NCBI RefSeq assembly: GCF_018323885.1
Contig: NZ_AP024585.1
Location: 4,650,001 to 4,714,000 of the forward strand
Direction: 5' to 3'
Source: Citrobacter amalonaticus
GTDB taxonomy: Bacteria; Pseudomonadota; Gammaproteobacteria; Enterobacterales; Enterobacteriaceae
DNA length: 64,000 bases
Position 1 is the first letter of the stretch; each line of letters begins with the position of its first letter. A model generated the notes under the pieces. The model saw only the letters and a program-made list of their open reading frames with translations, was not told the origin of the DNA and did no database searches. A program made the position numbers and the translations under genes. Below, in pieces: positions 39,461-52,184 of the stretch.

Positions 39461-40831
39461 ATGTTGAATAAAGCGATGAGCGTAGTGATCCTTGCCGCAG
39501 GCAAAGGTACACGCATGTATTCCGATCTTCCAAAAGTGCTGCACACCCTTGCCGGGAAATCGATGGTTCAGCATGTCATTGATGTAGCAAATGAATTGGG
39601 CTCTTCTCAGGTTCATCTGGTCTACGGACACGGCGGCGATCTGCTTAAAGAAAGCCTGAAAGAAGACAACCTTAACTGGGTGTTACAGGCGGAGCAGCTG
39701 GGCACCGGCCATGCGATGCAGCAGGCAGCGCCGTTCTTTGGCGATGATGAAGACATTTTAATGCTCTACGGTGATGTCCCGCTGATCTCCGTTGAAACCC
39801 TGACTCGCCTGCGTGAAGCTAAACCCCAGGGCGGCATCGGTTTGTTGACCGTCGTGCTGGACGACCCGAGCGGCTATGGTCGCATCACCCGTGAAAACGG
39901 CAAAGTGACCGGCATCGTTGAGCATAAAGATGCCAGCAAGGAACAGCGCAGGATTCAGGAGATCAACACCGGGATCCTGATTGCCAATGGCGCGGACATG
40001 AAACGCTGGCTGTCTAAACTGACCAATAACAACGCGCAGGGTGAATACTACATCACCGACATCATTGCGATGGCCTACCAGGAAGGGCGTGAGATTGCGG
40101 CGGTACATCCGGCGCGTATTAGCGAAACTGAAGGGGTAAATAACCGTCTTCAGCTCTCCCGCCTGGAGCGTGTTTACCAGTCCGAGCAGGCAGAAAAACT
40201 GCTGCTGGCGGGCGTGATGCTGCGCGATCCGGCGCGTTTTGACCTGCGCGGTACGCTCGTTCACGGGCGAGATGTTGAAATTGATACTAACGTTATCATC
40301 GAAGGCCACGTCACGTTGGGCCATCGCGTGAAGATTGGCGCGGGCTGCGTCATTAAAAACAGCGTTATTGGTGATGACTGTGAAATCAGCCCGTACAGCG
40401 TAGTGCAAGATGCCCATCTGGACGCGGCCTGCACCATTGGACCCTTTGCTCGTCTGCGCCCTGGTGCGCAACTGATGGAAGGTGCTCACGTCGGTAACTT
40501 CGTCGAGATGAAGAAAGCGCGTCTCGGCAAAGGCTCAAAAGCCGGTCACCTGACCTATCTGGGCGATGCGGAAATTGGCGACAACGTGAACATTGGCGCA
40601 GGCACCATTACCTGCAACTACGACGGCGCGAACAAGTTTAAAACCATTATTGGCGACGATGTGTTTGTCGGATCCGATACTCAGCTGGTGGCGCCGGTGA
40701 CCGTAGGCCATGGGGCAACCATCGCTGCCGGGACCACCGTCACCCGTAACGTGGCTGATAATGAGTTGGTCATCAGCCGTGTTCCGCAGGTGAATAAGCA
40801 GGGCTGGAAACGCCCGGTGAAGAAAAAGTAG
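39461..40831 (+). CDS. glmU: Bifunctional GlcN-1-P acetyltransferase / UDP-GlcNAc pyrophosphorylase
   Basis: GlmU acetylates glucosamine 1-phosphate and then joins it to UTP, giving UDP-GlcNAc for peptidoglycan and LPS. The 456-residue product has the N-terminal uridylyltransferase signature [15 protein letters not shown] (about 11-25) and a C-terminal left-handed beta helix of hexapeptide repeats (about 250-437). It is upstream of glmS, separated by a BIME. Confidence 0.98.
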   Translation: MLNKAMSVVILAAGKGTRMYSDLPKVLHTLAGKSMVQHVIDVANELGSSQVHLVYGHGGDLLKESLKEDNLNWVLQAEQLGTGHAMQQAAPFFGDDEDILMLYGDVPLISVETLTRLREAKPQGGIGLLTVVLDDPSGYGRITRENGKVTGIVEHKDASKEQRRIQEINTGILIANGADMKRWLSKLTNNNAQGEYYITDIIAMAYQEGREIAAVHPARISETEGVNNRLQLSRLERVYQSEQAEKLLLAGVMLRDPARFDLRGTLVHGRDVEIDTNVIIEGHVTLGHRVKIGAGCVIKNSVIGDDCEISPYSVVQDAHLDAACTIGPFARLRPGAQLMEGAHVGNFVEMKKARLGKGSKAGHLTYLGDAEIGDNVNIGAGTITCNYDGANKFKTIIGDDVFVGSDTQLVAPVTVGHGATIAAGTTVTRNVADNELVISRVPQVNKQGWKRPVKKK

Positions 40832-40839
40832 ATATTTTT

Positions 40840-40920
40840 GCCGGATGGCGCTTTCGCTTATCCGGCCTACGTTCAGTGATGTTTTGTTGGCCGGATAAGG
40901 CGTTGCCTGCATCAGGCCAA
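40840..40920. repeat. BIME (paired REP elements) between glmU and glmS
   Basis: Two inverted REP palindromes lie head to tail: GCCGGATGGCGC with its complement at 40840-40866, and GGCCGGATAAGGCG with its partner at 40889-40918. This is a typical enterobacterial BIME in a 3' untranslated position. It sits upstream of the glmS leader, where the E. coli transcript is processed and the GlmZ small RNA acts. Confidence 0.88.
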
Positions 40921-41068
40921 CCCGGATGAGGAAATAAAAATATATTTCCCCCCAGCAGTACCTATAAAAATAACCCCACTCTCTACAAGGCTCGGGGCGC
41001 CCGAAAATACGGGCATACAGGTCGAAAGACAACGACAGGCATAATGCCTTGATTCGGAATAAAAAACT

Positions 41069-42898
41069 ATGTGTGGAATTGTTGGCGCTATCGCGCAACG
41101 TGATGTAGCTGAAATCCTTCTCGAAGGTTTACGTCGTCTGGAATACCGTGGTTACGACTCTGCGGGTCTGGCCGTGGTAGATGCACAAGGTCATATGACC
41201 CGTCTGCGTCGTCTGGGTAAAGTACAGATGCTGTCTCAGGCTGCGGAAGAACATCCGCTGCATGGCGGTACTGGTATTGCTCACACCCGTTGGGCTACGC
41301 ATGGCGAACCTTCAGAAGCAAACGCGCATCCGCATGTTTCTGAACACATTGTGGTGGTGCATAACGGCATCATCGAAAACCATGAACCACTGCGTGAAGA
41401 ACTTAAAGCGCGTGGCTATACCTTCGTTTCAGAAACCGACACCGAAGTAATTGCTCACTTAGTGCACTGGGAGCTGAAACAGGGCGGTACGCTGCGTGAT
41501 GCTGTGCTGCGTACCATCCCGCAACTGCGCGGCGCGTACGGTACGGTAATCATGGATACCCGTCATCCAGATACGTTGCTGGCTGCACGTTCAGGTAGCC
41601 CGCTGGTTATCGGTCTGGGAATGGGCGAAAACTTTATCGCTTCCGATCAGTTGGCGCTGCTGCCGGTGACCCGTCGCTTTATCTTCCTGGAAGAAGGCGA
41701 TATTGCGGAAGTGACTCGCCGTTCCGTCGCGATTTTTGATAAAACTGGCGCGGACGTGAAGCGTCAGGATATCGAATCTAATCTGCAATATGACGCGGGA
41801 GATAAAGGTATCTATCGCCACTACATGCAGAAAGAGATTTACGAACAGCCGAATGCGATTAAAAACACTCTGACCGGGCGCATCAGCCACGGCGAAGTGG
41901 ATTTAAGCGAACTCGGGCCAAAAGCTAACGAGCTGTTGTCTCAGGTTGAGCATATCCAGATCATCGCGTGTGGCACGTCTTACAACTCCGGGATGGTTTC
42001 TCGCTACTGGTTTGAATCTTTGGCCGGTATTCCGTGCGACGTCGAAATCGCTTCTGAATTCCGCTACCGCAAATCAGCAGTACGCCGTAATAGCCTGATG
42101 ATCACGCTGTCTCAGTCGGGTGAAACGGCGGATACGCTGGCAGGCCTGCGTTTGTCGAAAGAACTGGGCTATCTGGGTTCACTCGCCATCTGTAACGTTC
42201 CGGGGTCTTCTCTGGTACGTGAATCGGATCTGGCGATGATGACCAATGCCGGCACGGAAATCGGCGTGGCGTCGACGAAAGCCTTTACCACTCAGTTAAC
42301 CGTTCTGCTGATGCTGGTGGCGAAACTGGCGCGTCTGAAAGGTCTGGATGCGTCCATTGAGCATGACATTGTTCATGGCCTGCAGGCGCTGCCGAGCCGT
42401 ATCGAGCAAATGCTCTCTCAGGACAAACGCATTGAAGCGTTGGCTGAAGATTTCTCTGACAAACACCATGCCCTGTTCCTGGGCCGTGGCGATCAGTATC
42501 CGATCGCTCTCGAAGGCGCGTTGAAGCTGAAAGAGATCTCCTATATACACGCAGAAGCCTATGCGGCAGGTGAGCTGAAACACGGCCCGCTGGCGCTGAT
42601 TGATGCCGATATGCCGGTTATCGTTGTTGCACCAAACAACGAACTGCTGGAAAAACTGAAGTCCAACATTGAAGAAGTGCGCGCCCGTGGCGGTCAGCTG
42701 TATGTCTTCGCTGATCAGGACGCCGGTTTTGCCAGCAGCGACAATATGCACATCATTGAGATGCCGCATGTGGAAGAGGTGATTGCACCGATCTTCTATA
42801 CCGTGCCGCTGCAACTGCTGGCTTATCACGTGGCGCTGATTAAAGGTACCGACGTGGATCAGCCGCGTAACCTGGCAAAATCAGTTACCGTCGAGTAA
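41069..42898 (+). CDS. glmS: Glutamine-fructose-6-phosphate aminotransferase
   Basis: GlmS makes glucosamine 6-phosphate from fructose 6-phosphate and glutamine, the committed step to amino sugars. The 609-residue product begins [12 protein letters not shown], where Cys2 becomes the catalytic N-terminal nucleophile of the glutaminase domain (about 1-240). Two SIS sugar-isomerase domains follow. The extreme C terminus ([13 protein letters not shown]) carries the catalytic lysine. It is co-transcribed with glmU and ends in a strong terminator. Confidence 0.98.
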   Translation: MCGIVGAIAQRDVAEILLEGLRRLEYRGYDSAGLAVVDAQGHMTRLRRLGKVQMLSQAAEEHPLHGGTGIAHTRWATHGEPSEANAHPHVSEHIVVVHNGIIENHEPLREELKARGYTFVSETDTEVIAHLVHWELKQGGTLRDAVLRTIPQLRGAYGTVIMDTRHPDTLLAARSGSPLVIGLGMGENFIASDQLALLPVTRRFIFLEEGDIAEVTRRSVAIFDKTGADVKRQDIESNLQYDAGDKGIYRHYMQKEIYEQPNAIKNTLTGRISHGEVDLSELGPKANELLSQVEHIQIIACGTSYNSGMVSRYWFESLAGIPCDVEIASEFRYRKSAVRRNSLMITLSQSGETADTLAGLRLSKELGYLGSLAICNVPGSSLVRESDLAMMTNAGTEIGVASTKAFTTQLTVLLMLVAKLARLKGLDASIEHDIVHGLQALPSRIEQMLSQDKRIEALAEDFSDKHHALFLGRGDQYPIALEGALKLKEISYIHAEAYAAGELKHGPLALIDADMPVIVVAPNNELLEKLKSNIEEVRARGGQLYVFADQDAGFASSDNMHIIEMPHVEEVIAPIFYTVPLQLLAYHVALIKGTDVDQPRNLAKSVTVE

Positions 42899-42907
42899 AA
42901 CACTCAT

Positions 42908-42932
42908 GCCCTGCGAAAGCGGGGCTTTTTTT
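42908..42932 (+). terminator. glmS terminator
   Basis: The stem GCCCTGC/GCGGGGC with a GAAA tetraloop is followed by eight T residues just after the glmS stop. Confidence 0.95.
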
Positions 42933-43060
42933 TCATTCCTGTGCTGTTTTTAATCAATTTCCCCGACGTTTTACTGTGACAAATCGTCATCTTCAGCTAC
43001 TTTTTTCAGTGTCACAAAAAGAAAATTTTCCTGAAAATCTATTGTCATATTTTCAGTTAA

Positions 43061-44257
<1,197 letters not shown>

Positions 44258-44383
44258 ATACCCGTCATACTTCGAGCCGCAGCTGTGTTGGCTGCGTTTG
44301 TTCACCCCAGTCACATAGTGAATCTATGTGACTGGGGATTCACAAGCTTGCCGCCTTGCTGCAACTCGAATTATTTAGGGTAT
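44258..44383. repeat. ERIC (enterobacterial repetitive intergenic consensus) element
   Basis: The 126-base imperfect palindrome begins ATACCCGTCATACTTCGAGC and ends GAATTATTTAGGGTAT, with the inner arms CCCCAGTCACATAG/CTATGTGACTGGGG. These are the hallmarks of the ERIC/IRU element, which is usually 127 bases. It starts right after the pstS stop codon and lies inside the pst operon, where it would fold into a long hairpin in the transcript. Confidence 0.93.
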
Positions 44384-44446
44384 GGCATTACGTTAGCCAG
44401 GAAGCGCGATAAAATGCGCGCTTCCTGGCCCAAACTTAAAGAGTGA

Positions 44447-47170
<2,724 letters not shown>

Positions 47171-47194
47171 TATGCCCGGGCATCTGGAGAAATG

Positions 47195-47920
47195 ATGGAC
47201 AATTTAAACCTTAATAAACACATTTCCGGTCAGTTCAACGCCGAACTGGAAAGCATCCGCACTCAGGTAATGACGATGGGCGGCATGGTCGAGCAGCAGC
47301 TTTCTGATGCCATCACCGCGATGCACAATCAGGACAGCGAGCTGGCGAAACGCGTTGTTGATGGCGATAAGCACGTCAATATGATGGAAGTGGCGATTGA
47401 TGAAGCCTGTGTTCGCATCATCGCCAAGCGCCAGCCGACGGCGAGCGATCTGCGTCTGGTGATGGCGATCATCAAAACCATCGCCGAACTGGAACGTATT
47501 GGCGACGTGGCGGATAAAATCTGTCGTACCGCGCTGGAGAAGTTCTCCCAGCAACATCAGCCGCTGCTGGTGAGCCTGGAGTCACTGGGGCGTCACACCA
47601 TACAGATGCTGCACGACGTGTTGGATGCGTTTGCGCGGATGGATCTGGATGAAGCAGTGCGTATCTACCGTGAAGACAAGAAAGTGGACCAGGAATACGA
47701 AGGGATCGTGCGTCAGCTGATGACCTACATGATGGAAGATTCCCGCACCATTCCCAGCGTGTTAACCGCGTTGTTCTGCGCGCGCTCTATCGAGCGTATC
47801 GGCGACCGCTGCCAGAATATCTGCGAATACATCTTCTACTTCGTGAAGGGCCAGGATTTCCGTCACGTGGGCGGCGATGAGCTGGATAAGTTGCTGGCGG
47901 GTAAAGATCCAAAAGAGTGA
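47195..47920 (+). CDS. phoU: Phosphate signalling protein PhoU
   Basis: PhoU represses the Pho regulon when phosphate is plentiful by linking PstSCAB to the kinase PhoR. The 241-residue product consists of two three-helix PhoU repeats with acidic metal-binding motifs (for example [12 protein letters not shown]). I use the ATG at 47195, which is better spaced from GGAGA than the adjoining ATG at 47192. It ends the pst operon and is followed by a BIME. Confidence 0.97.
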   Translation: MDNLNLNKHISGQFNAELESIRTQVMTMGGMVEQQLSDAITAMHNQDSELAKRVVDGDKHVNMMEVAIDEACVRIIAKRQPTASDLRLVMAIIKTIAELERIGDVADKICRTALEKFSQQHQPLLVSLESLGRHTIQMLHDVLDAFARMDLDEAVRIYREDKKVDQEYEGIVRQLMTYMMEDSRTIPSVLTALFCARSIERIGDRCQNICEYIFYFVKGQDFRHVGGDELDKLLAGKDPKE

Positions 47921-47937
47921 TAAAACGTAGAAAATAA

Positions 47938-47996
47938 GCCGGATAAGCGTTAGCGCCATCCGGCAATTGCCCGGTGGCGCAAGCTTACCGGGCCTA
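47938..47996. repeat. BIME between phoU and yieH
   Basis: Two inverted REP units lie between convergent genes: GCCGGATAAGCG/CGCCATCCGGC at 47938-47964 and GCCCGGTGGCGC/GCTTACCGGGC at 47969-47993. Confidence 0.88.
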
Positions 47997-48002
47997 CAAA
48001 AA

Positions 48003-48668
48003 TTACCGGGTAATATTCCAGCCGCGTGCTTTCCACAACGCCGGCAACTGTGCCAAATCGGTAAAAGTCGTCACTTTGGGATGTTCGATAGGCTTGTTGT
48101 GCGGATCGGCACAGAAGTAGAACACTTCCATTCCCGCATCAATCCCTGACTGCGCGCCAGCGGAAGAGTCATCGACCAGAATGCAGTTCTGTGCGTTGAC
48201 GTTCATCGCTTTTGCTGCGTGGAACATCAGCGCCGGATCGGGCTTCCAGCGTTGAATATCGTAGCCGCTGTACAGTTTGTCTGGGAAATGATGCAGCATG
48301 CCCAGTTTACCCAGCGAGTGTTGCATTTTGCTGACCGGACCGTTAGAGACCACGCACATCGGCACCGTCATGCTGTCCAGCAAGGTATTCGCACCAGGGA
48401 TCACTTCCAGTTCCGAGTCGAACAGGCGTGCGACCTCGGCGCGGTAGACGGGTTCTAAGTCGGCTTTGGCCAACGTCACCCCATGCTCCTCGTTAATGAT
48501 ATCAATGATTTCGTAGAGTTTTACGCCCTTAAAGCGTTTAAAAGTTTCTTCGAGATCGAGGGTGATACCGAATTCCTGGAACATTGCGACGTACGCGCGG
48601 GAACAGATCACTTCACTGTCGACCAGCGTACCGTCACAGTCAAAAAATACCGCTTCAATTCCGGACAT
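48003..48668 (-). CDS. yieH: HAD-family phosphatase YieH (6-phosphogluconate phosphatase)
   Basis: YieH is a haloacid-dehalogenase-type phosphatase; the E. coli enzyme acts on 6-phosphogluconate and phosphoenolpyruvate in vitro. The 221-residue product has motif I DCDGTLVDS with the nucleophile Asp near residue 10, and a helical cap, placing it in the beta-phosphoglucomutase-like subfamily. It is convergent with phoU and divergent from adeP. Confidence 0.93.
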   Translation of the reverse strand: MSGIEAVFFDCDGTLVDSEVICSRAYVAMFQEFGITLDLEETFKRFKGVKLYEIIDIINEEHGVTLAKADLEPVYRAEVARLFDSELEVIPGANTLLDSMTVPMCVVSNGPVSKMQHSLGKLGMLHHFPDKLYSGYDIQRWKPDPALMFHAAKAMNVNAQNCILVDDSSAGAQSGIDAGMEVFYFCADPHNKPIEHPKVTTFTDLAQLPALWKARGWNITR

Positions 48669-48834
48669 GCCTTTCCCTTTTCACTAGTTTAACGTTTACG
48701 TACTGCCTGATTGTGCAACGCAATCGTTGCCGTATAAGCAAATTCAATGAAAAAAACCTCACACAATCACCCCCTATTGTCGCATTTTGGTATAGGATAG
48801 CGACGAATTTTCCCTCCTTGTTTGGAAATTGATA

Positions 48835-50172
48835 ATGAGTCAACAACACACAACCCAGACGTCTGGTCAGGGGATGCTGGAACGCGTGTTCAAACTGCGC
48901 GAACATGGCACAACGGCACGAACCGAAGTGATCGCCGGTTTTACCACCTTCCTGACGATGGTTTACATCGTTTTTGTTAACCCGCAAATTCTGGGCGTTG
49001 CTGGCATGGACACCAGCGCCGTCTTCGTGACCACCTGTCTGATTGCCGCGTTCGGCAGCATTCTGATGGGGCTGTTCGCTAACCTGCCGGTGGCACTGGC
49101 GCCCGCGATGGGGCTGAATGCGTTCTTTGCCTTCGTTGTGGTTGGCGCGATGGGCCTGTCGTGGCAGGTCGGTATGGGGGCTATTTTCTGGGGTGCCGTC
49201 GGTCTGCTGCTGCTGACTATTTTCCGCGTGCGTTACTGGATGATTGCCAATATCCCGGTCAGTCTGCGCGTGGGGATCACCAGCGGTATCGGTCTATTCA
49301 TCGGCATGATGGGGCTTAAAAACGCGGGTGTCATCGTTGCGAATCCGGAAACGCTGGTCAGCATTGGTAATCTGACCTCCCATAGCGTCCTGCTGGGCGT
49401 GCTCGGTTTCTTTATCATCGCTATCCTGGCGTCACGTAATATTCACGCCGCCGTGCTGGTATCCATCATCGTCACTACGCTGTTGGGCTGGATGCTGGGT
49501 GATGTGCACTATAACGGCATTGTCTCTGCGCCGCCGAGCGTCTCGTCGGTGATTGGGCATGTCGATCTGGCGGGGTCGTTTAACATTGGTCTGGCTGGGG
49601 TGATTTTCTCCTTCATGCTGGTTAACCTGTTTGACTCCTCCGGCACATTGATCGGCGTAACTGATAAAGCCGGTCTGGCGGATGAAAAAGGGAAATTTCC
49701 GCGCATGAAGCAGGCGCTGTTTGTCGATAGCGTCTCCTCTGTGACCGGGGCATTTATCGGTACGTCTTCCGTCACTGCTTATATCGAGTCCTCTTCCGGC
49801 GTTTCTGTTGGGGGGCGTACTGGCCTGACCGCGGTGGTGGTTGGTCTGCTGTTCCTGCTGGTGATCTTCCTGTCACCGCTGGCGGGGATGGTGCCGGGCT
49901 ATGCGGCTGCAGGCGCGCTGATTTACGTCGGTGTGTTAATGACGTCCAGTCTGGCGCGCGTGAAGTGGGACGATCTCACTGAATCTGTACCGGCGTTTAT
50001 CACTGCCGTGATGATGCCGTTCAGCTTCTCCATTACCGAAGGGATCGCGCTGGGCTTTATCTCTTACTGTGTGATGAAAATCGGTACCGGTCGTCTGCGT
50101 GAGCTGAGCCCGTGCGTGGTCGTTGTGGCGCTGCTGTTTGTGCTGAAGATTGTGTTTATCGACGCGCACTAA
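48835..50172 (+). CDS. adeP: Adenine permease AdeP
   Basis: AdeP (YieG/PurP) is a high-affinity adenine:H+ symporter of the NCS2/AzgA subfamily in the inner membrane. The product is 445 residues from the ATG at 48835, equal to E. coli; an in-frame TTG at 48829 is rejected. About 12-14 membrane segments and the substrate-site segment PVALAPAMGLNAFFAF are visible. In E. coli the next genes would be chrR and yieE, but here a five-gene accessory block follows. Confidence 0.95.
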   Translation: MSQQHTTQTSGQGMLERVFKLREHGTTARTEVIAGFTTFLTMVYIVFVNPQILGVAGMDTSAVFVTTCLIAAFGSILMGLFANLPVALAPAMGLNAFFAFVVVGAMGLSWQVGMGAIFWGAVGLLLLTIFRVRYWMIANIPVSLRVGITSGIGLFIGMMGLKNAGVIVANPETLVSIGNLTSHSVLLGVLGFFIIAILASRNIHAAVLVSIIVTTLLGWMLGDVHYNGIVSAPPSVSSVIGHVDLAGSFNIGLAGVIFSFMLVNLFDSSGTLIGVTDKAGLADEKGKFPRMKQALFVDSVSSVTGAFIGTSSVTAYIESSSGVSVGGRTGLTAVVVGLLFLLVIFLSPLAGMVPGYAAAGALIYVGVLMTSSLARVKWDDLTESVPAFITAVMMPFSFSITEGIALGFISYCVMKIGTGRLRELSPCVVVVALLFVLKIVFIDAH

Positions 50173-50477
50173 TGTAGAACATGCTTCAGCTTTGTTATCA
50201 AGGCTGAAGCATTTCCTGTCTGATAGTCTTTTATTCCTGTCCCAAAATATCAAGCTTGAAAATTATCTCTCTGCGAATAAATAACCTCTGTAATTTATGA
50301 CCATGTTTTAGCGAGTTGTGGTTTCTTCTGGTGAATTATCTGTTAACAGATTGAAATGTTTTTACTTTGGTTTTTTTGAAATATCAAAAATAGCCATAGT
50401 AAATGCAGGGGGTATTTCAACTTTCGCACAGGCATTTTTCGTTACTGTTTCTTATCTCTATTAAAAGGAGTTTCGAA
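50173..50477 (+). promoter_or_regulatory. Upstream region of the lyase/flavocytochrome operon
   Basis: This 305-base AT-rich gap holds, from left to right, a hairpin after adeP (stem ATGCTTCAGC/GCTGAAGCAT, 50181-50212, weak T run), the perfect 12-base palindrome TCTGTTAACAGA (50339-50350), and the inverted repeat TTTTGA-AATA-TCAAAA (50374-50389). The two palindromes are candidate operators for the operon at 50478. The second resembles half of an FNR/CRP-type site but lacks the standard spacing. The ribosome-binding site AAGGAG lies at 50465-50470. Confidence 0.6.
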
Positions 50478-52184
50478 ATGAAGAAAACTGTCATTGCGAC
50501 GTTCTGTATCTCTCTGTTTTTTCCGCTATTCGCAAGCGCTACCACCAGCGTGACGCTGGATGGTCATTCATTAACACTGGATGATGCCTGGGCCATTGCT
50601 CAGGGGGAAAAACAGGTTGAGATCGCTGCCACTGCGATGGATCGCGTCGATAAAGCCAATAAACTTTTAATGATTGCTGCCGGAAAAGGCGTTCCCGTTT
50701 ACGGACTGACGGTAGGTGTGGGACTCAATAAAGATAAATCTTTGTTTGATGCGCATGGAAAACTGACTCCGGAGGTTATTCAGGCCTCTCGTGAGTTTAA
50801 TATCAATGCGCTGCATGCGCATGCGGCGGGCGTTGGTCCAGACATGCCGGATGAACTGGTGCGTCTGGCTATGGTGATTCGCCTGAATACGATGTTAACG
50901 GGAAATACTGGTGCCCAACCGCAGGTTGCCAAAATGTATCAGCAGTTTCTCAATAAGCACATTACCCCCGTCGTGCCCTCACAGGGCTCTGTGGGTGAAG
51001 CTGATATCACGCTTGCCTCTCATATCGGCGATGTGATGATTGGTGAATGGCGCGTTCGCGTAAAAGGCGTCGAGATGGATTCGGCAAAAGCGCTGAAACA
51101 GGCGGGTATTGATAAGCTGGAACCGCTCGGCAAAGATGCGCTGTCGATTCTTTCTTCCAATGCAGTATCAACAGCTTATTCTGCGCAGGCTCTTCTGGAG
51201 TCCAGACAGATTATTAACGTCACCCCGGCGGTGTTCGGTTTATCGCTGGAAGCGCTAAATGGCAACGTTGCGCCATTCCTGCACCAGAGTTTAAGCGTTA
51301 GACCTTTCCCTGGCATTCAGGATACTGCCGGAACGATTCGAACTGTGCTCACGGGTTCTTATCTCTGGCAACATCAGGATGGACGTCCTTTGCAGGACCC
51401 GCTCTCTTTCCGTACGACGGTATTTGTGCTTAATGAAGCGCGTCGCGAATGGAATGAAGCTTGGCAAATGCTGGAAATCCAGATGAACAGCTCGGACGAC
51501 AACCCCGCGGTAATCGTAAATGCCGATCGTTCGTTGGCGGAAAATAGCCAGGTTGAGCAGTATTTCGTGAGCGCAAAAGGGGCCAATGGCGAAACCCTCA
51601 GCGGCGCGATTTTCCCGACCTCTAATTTTGAACCGCTACCTCTGGCGCTGGCGATTCAGAATCTGTCTTTGGCGATGGGACATCTGGCGCATAACAGCGT
51701 TCAGCGCACTTTGCATTTATCTGACGATCATTTCACCGGACTGAGTCGTTTCCTCGCTTCCGACACCAATCAGCAGGGACATGCCTTCGGCGCTATTCAG
51801 AAGCCACAGGTTGCGTTACTGGCGGATATTCGCGACTTGGTTAACCCAGTATCACTGGATGGGCAACCGATGGCGGGAACGATTGAGGATACCTACACCA
51901 ACAATCTCCAGGCGTCCAAGCGATTGAGTCAAATCGTGGATGATATGCGCAGCATTTATGGTCTGGAACTGTTGCACGCCAGTCAGGCTGTCGATCTACG
52001 GAAACAGAAAAATCCTGACCTGAAGTTGGGTGAGATGACTGGAAAACTCTTTGCCGCCTATCGTGAAAAAGTACCGTTTGTTGTGCAGGATAGGATTTTT
52101 ACTGACAACATTGCTGATTCATCCGCGTTAGTCGCATCGTTTCCTTCCGGTTCCCTGGTCAGTACGCAAGCAGGGAGCAAATGA
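50478..52184 (+). CDS. Exported HAL/PAL-fold lyase lacking the MIO triad (possible ergothionase)
   Basis: This 568-residue protein has a Sec signal peptide (MKKTVIATFCISLFFPLFAS, cleavage after ASA) and the fold of histidine and phenylalanine ammonia-lyases. Seen: the catalytic-tyrosine loop VYGLTVGVG (Tyr75), the segment VPSQGSVGEADITLASH (166-182), the carboxylate-binding arginine region PLSFR (Arg312), SSDDNPAV (338-345) and GTIEDTYTN with Glu470. The MIO-forming Ala-Ser-Gly, normally right after GSVG, is Glu-Ala-Asp, so the MIO cofactor cannot form. Ergothionases, which eliminate trimethylamine from ergothioneine, are HAL homologues that, as I recall, work without MIO, so this is the leading guess. 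It heads a tightly coupled operon with a flavoprotein reductase and two multiheme cytochromes; its stop overlaps the next ATG. The start was chosen for AAGGAG and the signal peptide. Confidence 0.8.
   Translation: MKKTVIATFCISLFFPLFASATTSVTLDGHSLTLDDAWAIAQGEKQVEIAATAMDRVDKANKLLMIAAGKGVPVYGLTVGVGLNKDKSLFDAHGKLTPEVIQASREFNINALHAHAAGVGPDMPDELVRLAMVIRLNTMLTGNTGAQPQVAKMYQQFLNKHITPVVPSQGSVGEADITLASHIGDVMIGEWRVRVKGVEMDSAKALKQAGIDKLEPLGKDALSILSSNAVSTAYSAQALLESRQIINVTPAVFGLSLEALNGNVAPFLHQSLSVRPFPGIQDTAGTIRTVLTGSYLWQHQDGRPLQDPLSFRTTVFVLNEARREWNEAWQMLEIQMNSSDDNPAVIVNADRSLAENSQVEQYFVSAKGANGETLSGAIFPTSNFEPLPLALAIQNLSLAMGHLAHNSVQRTLHLSDDHFTGLSRFLASDTNQQGHAFGAIQKPQVALLADIRDLVNPVSLDGQPMAGTIEDTYTNNLQASKRLSQIVDDMRSIYGLELLHASQAVDLRKQKNPDLKLGEMTGKLFAAYREKVPFVVQDRIFTDNIADSSALVASFPSGSLVSTQAGSK

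Noticed and set aside
40840..40920. Short repeated palindromes as a CRISPR array
   Set aside because: These are REP units in BIMEs with variable spacing and no unique spacers; no cas genes are in the window.
50478..52184. Ordinary histidine ammonia-lyase (hutH)
   Set aside because: The MIO triad is absent, a signal peptide is present, and no hutU/hutI neighbours exist.
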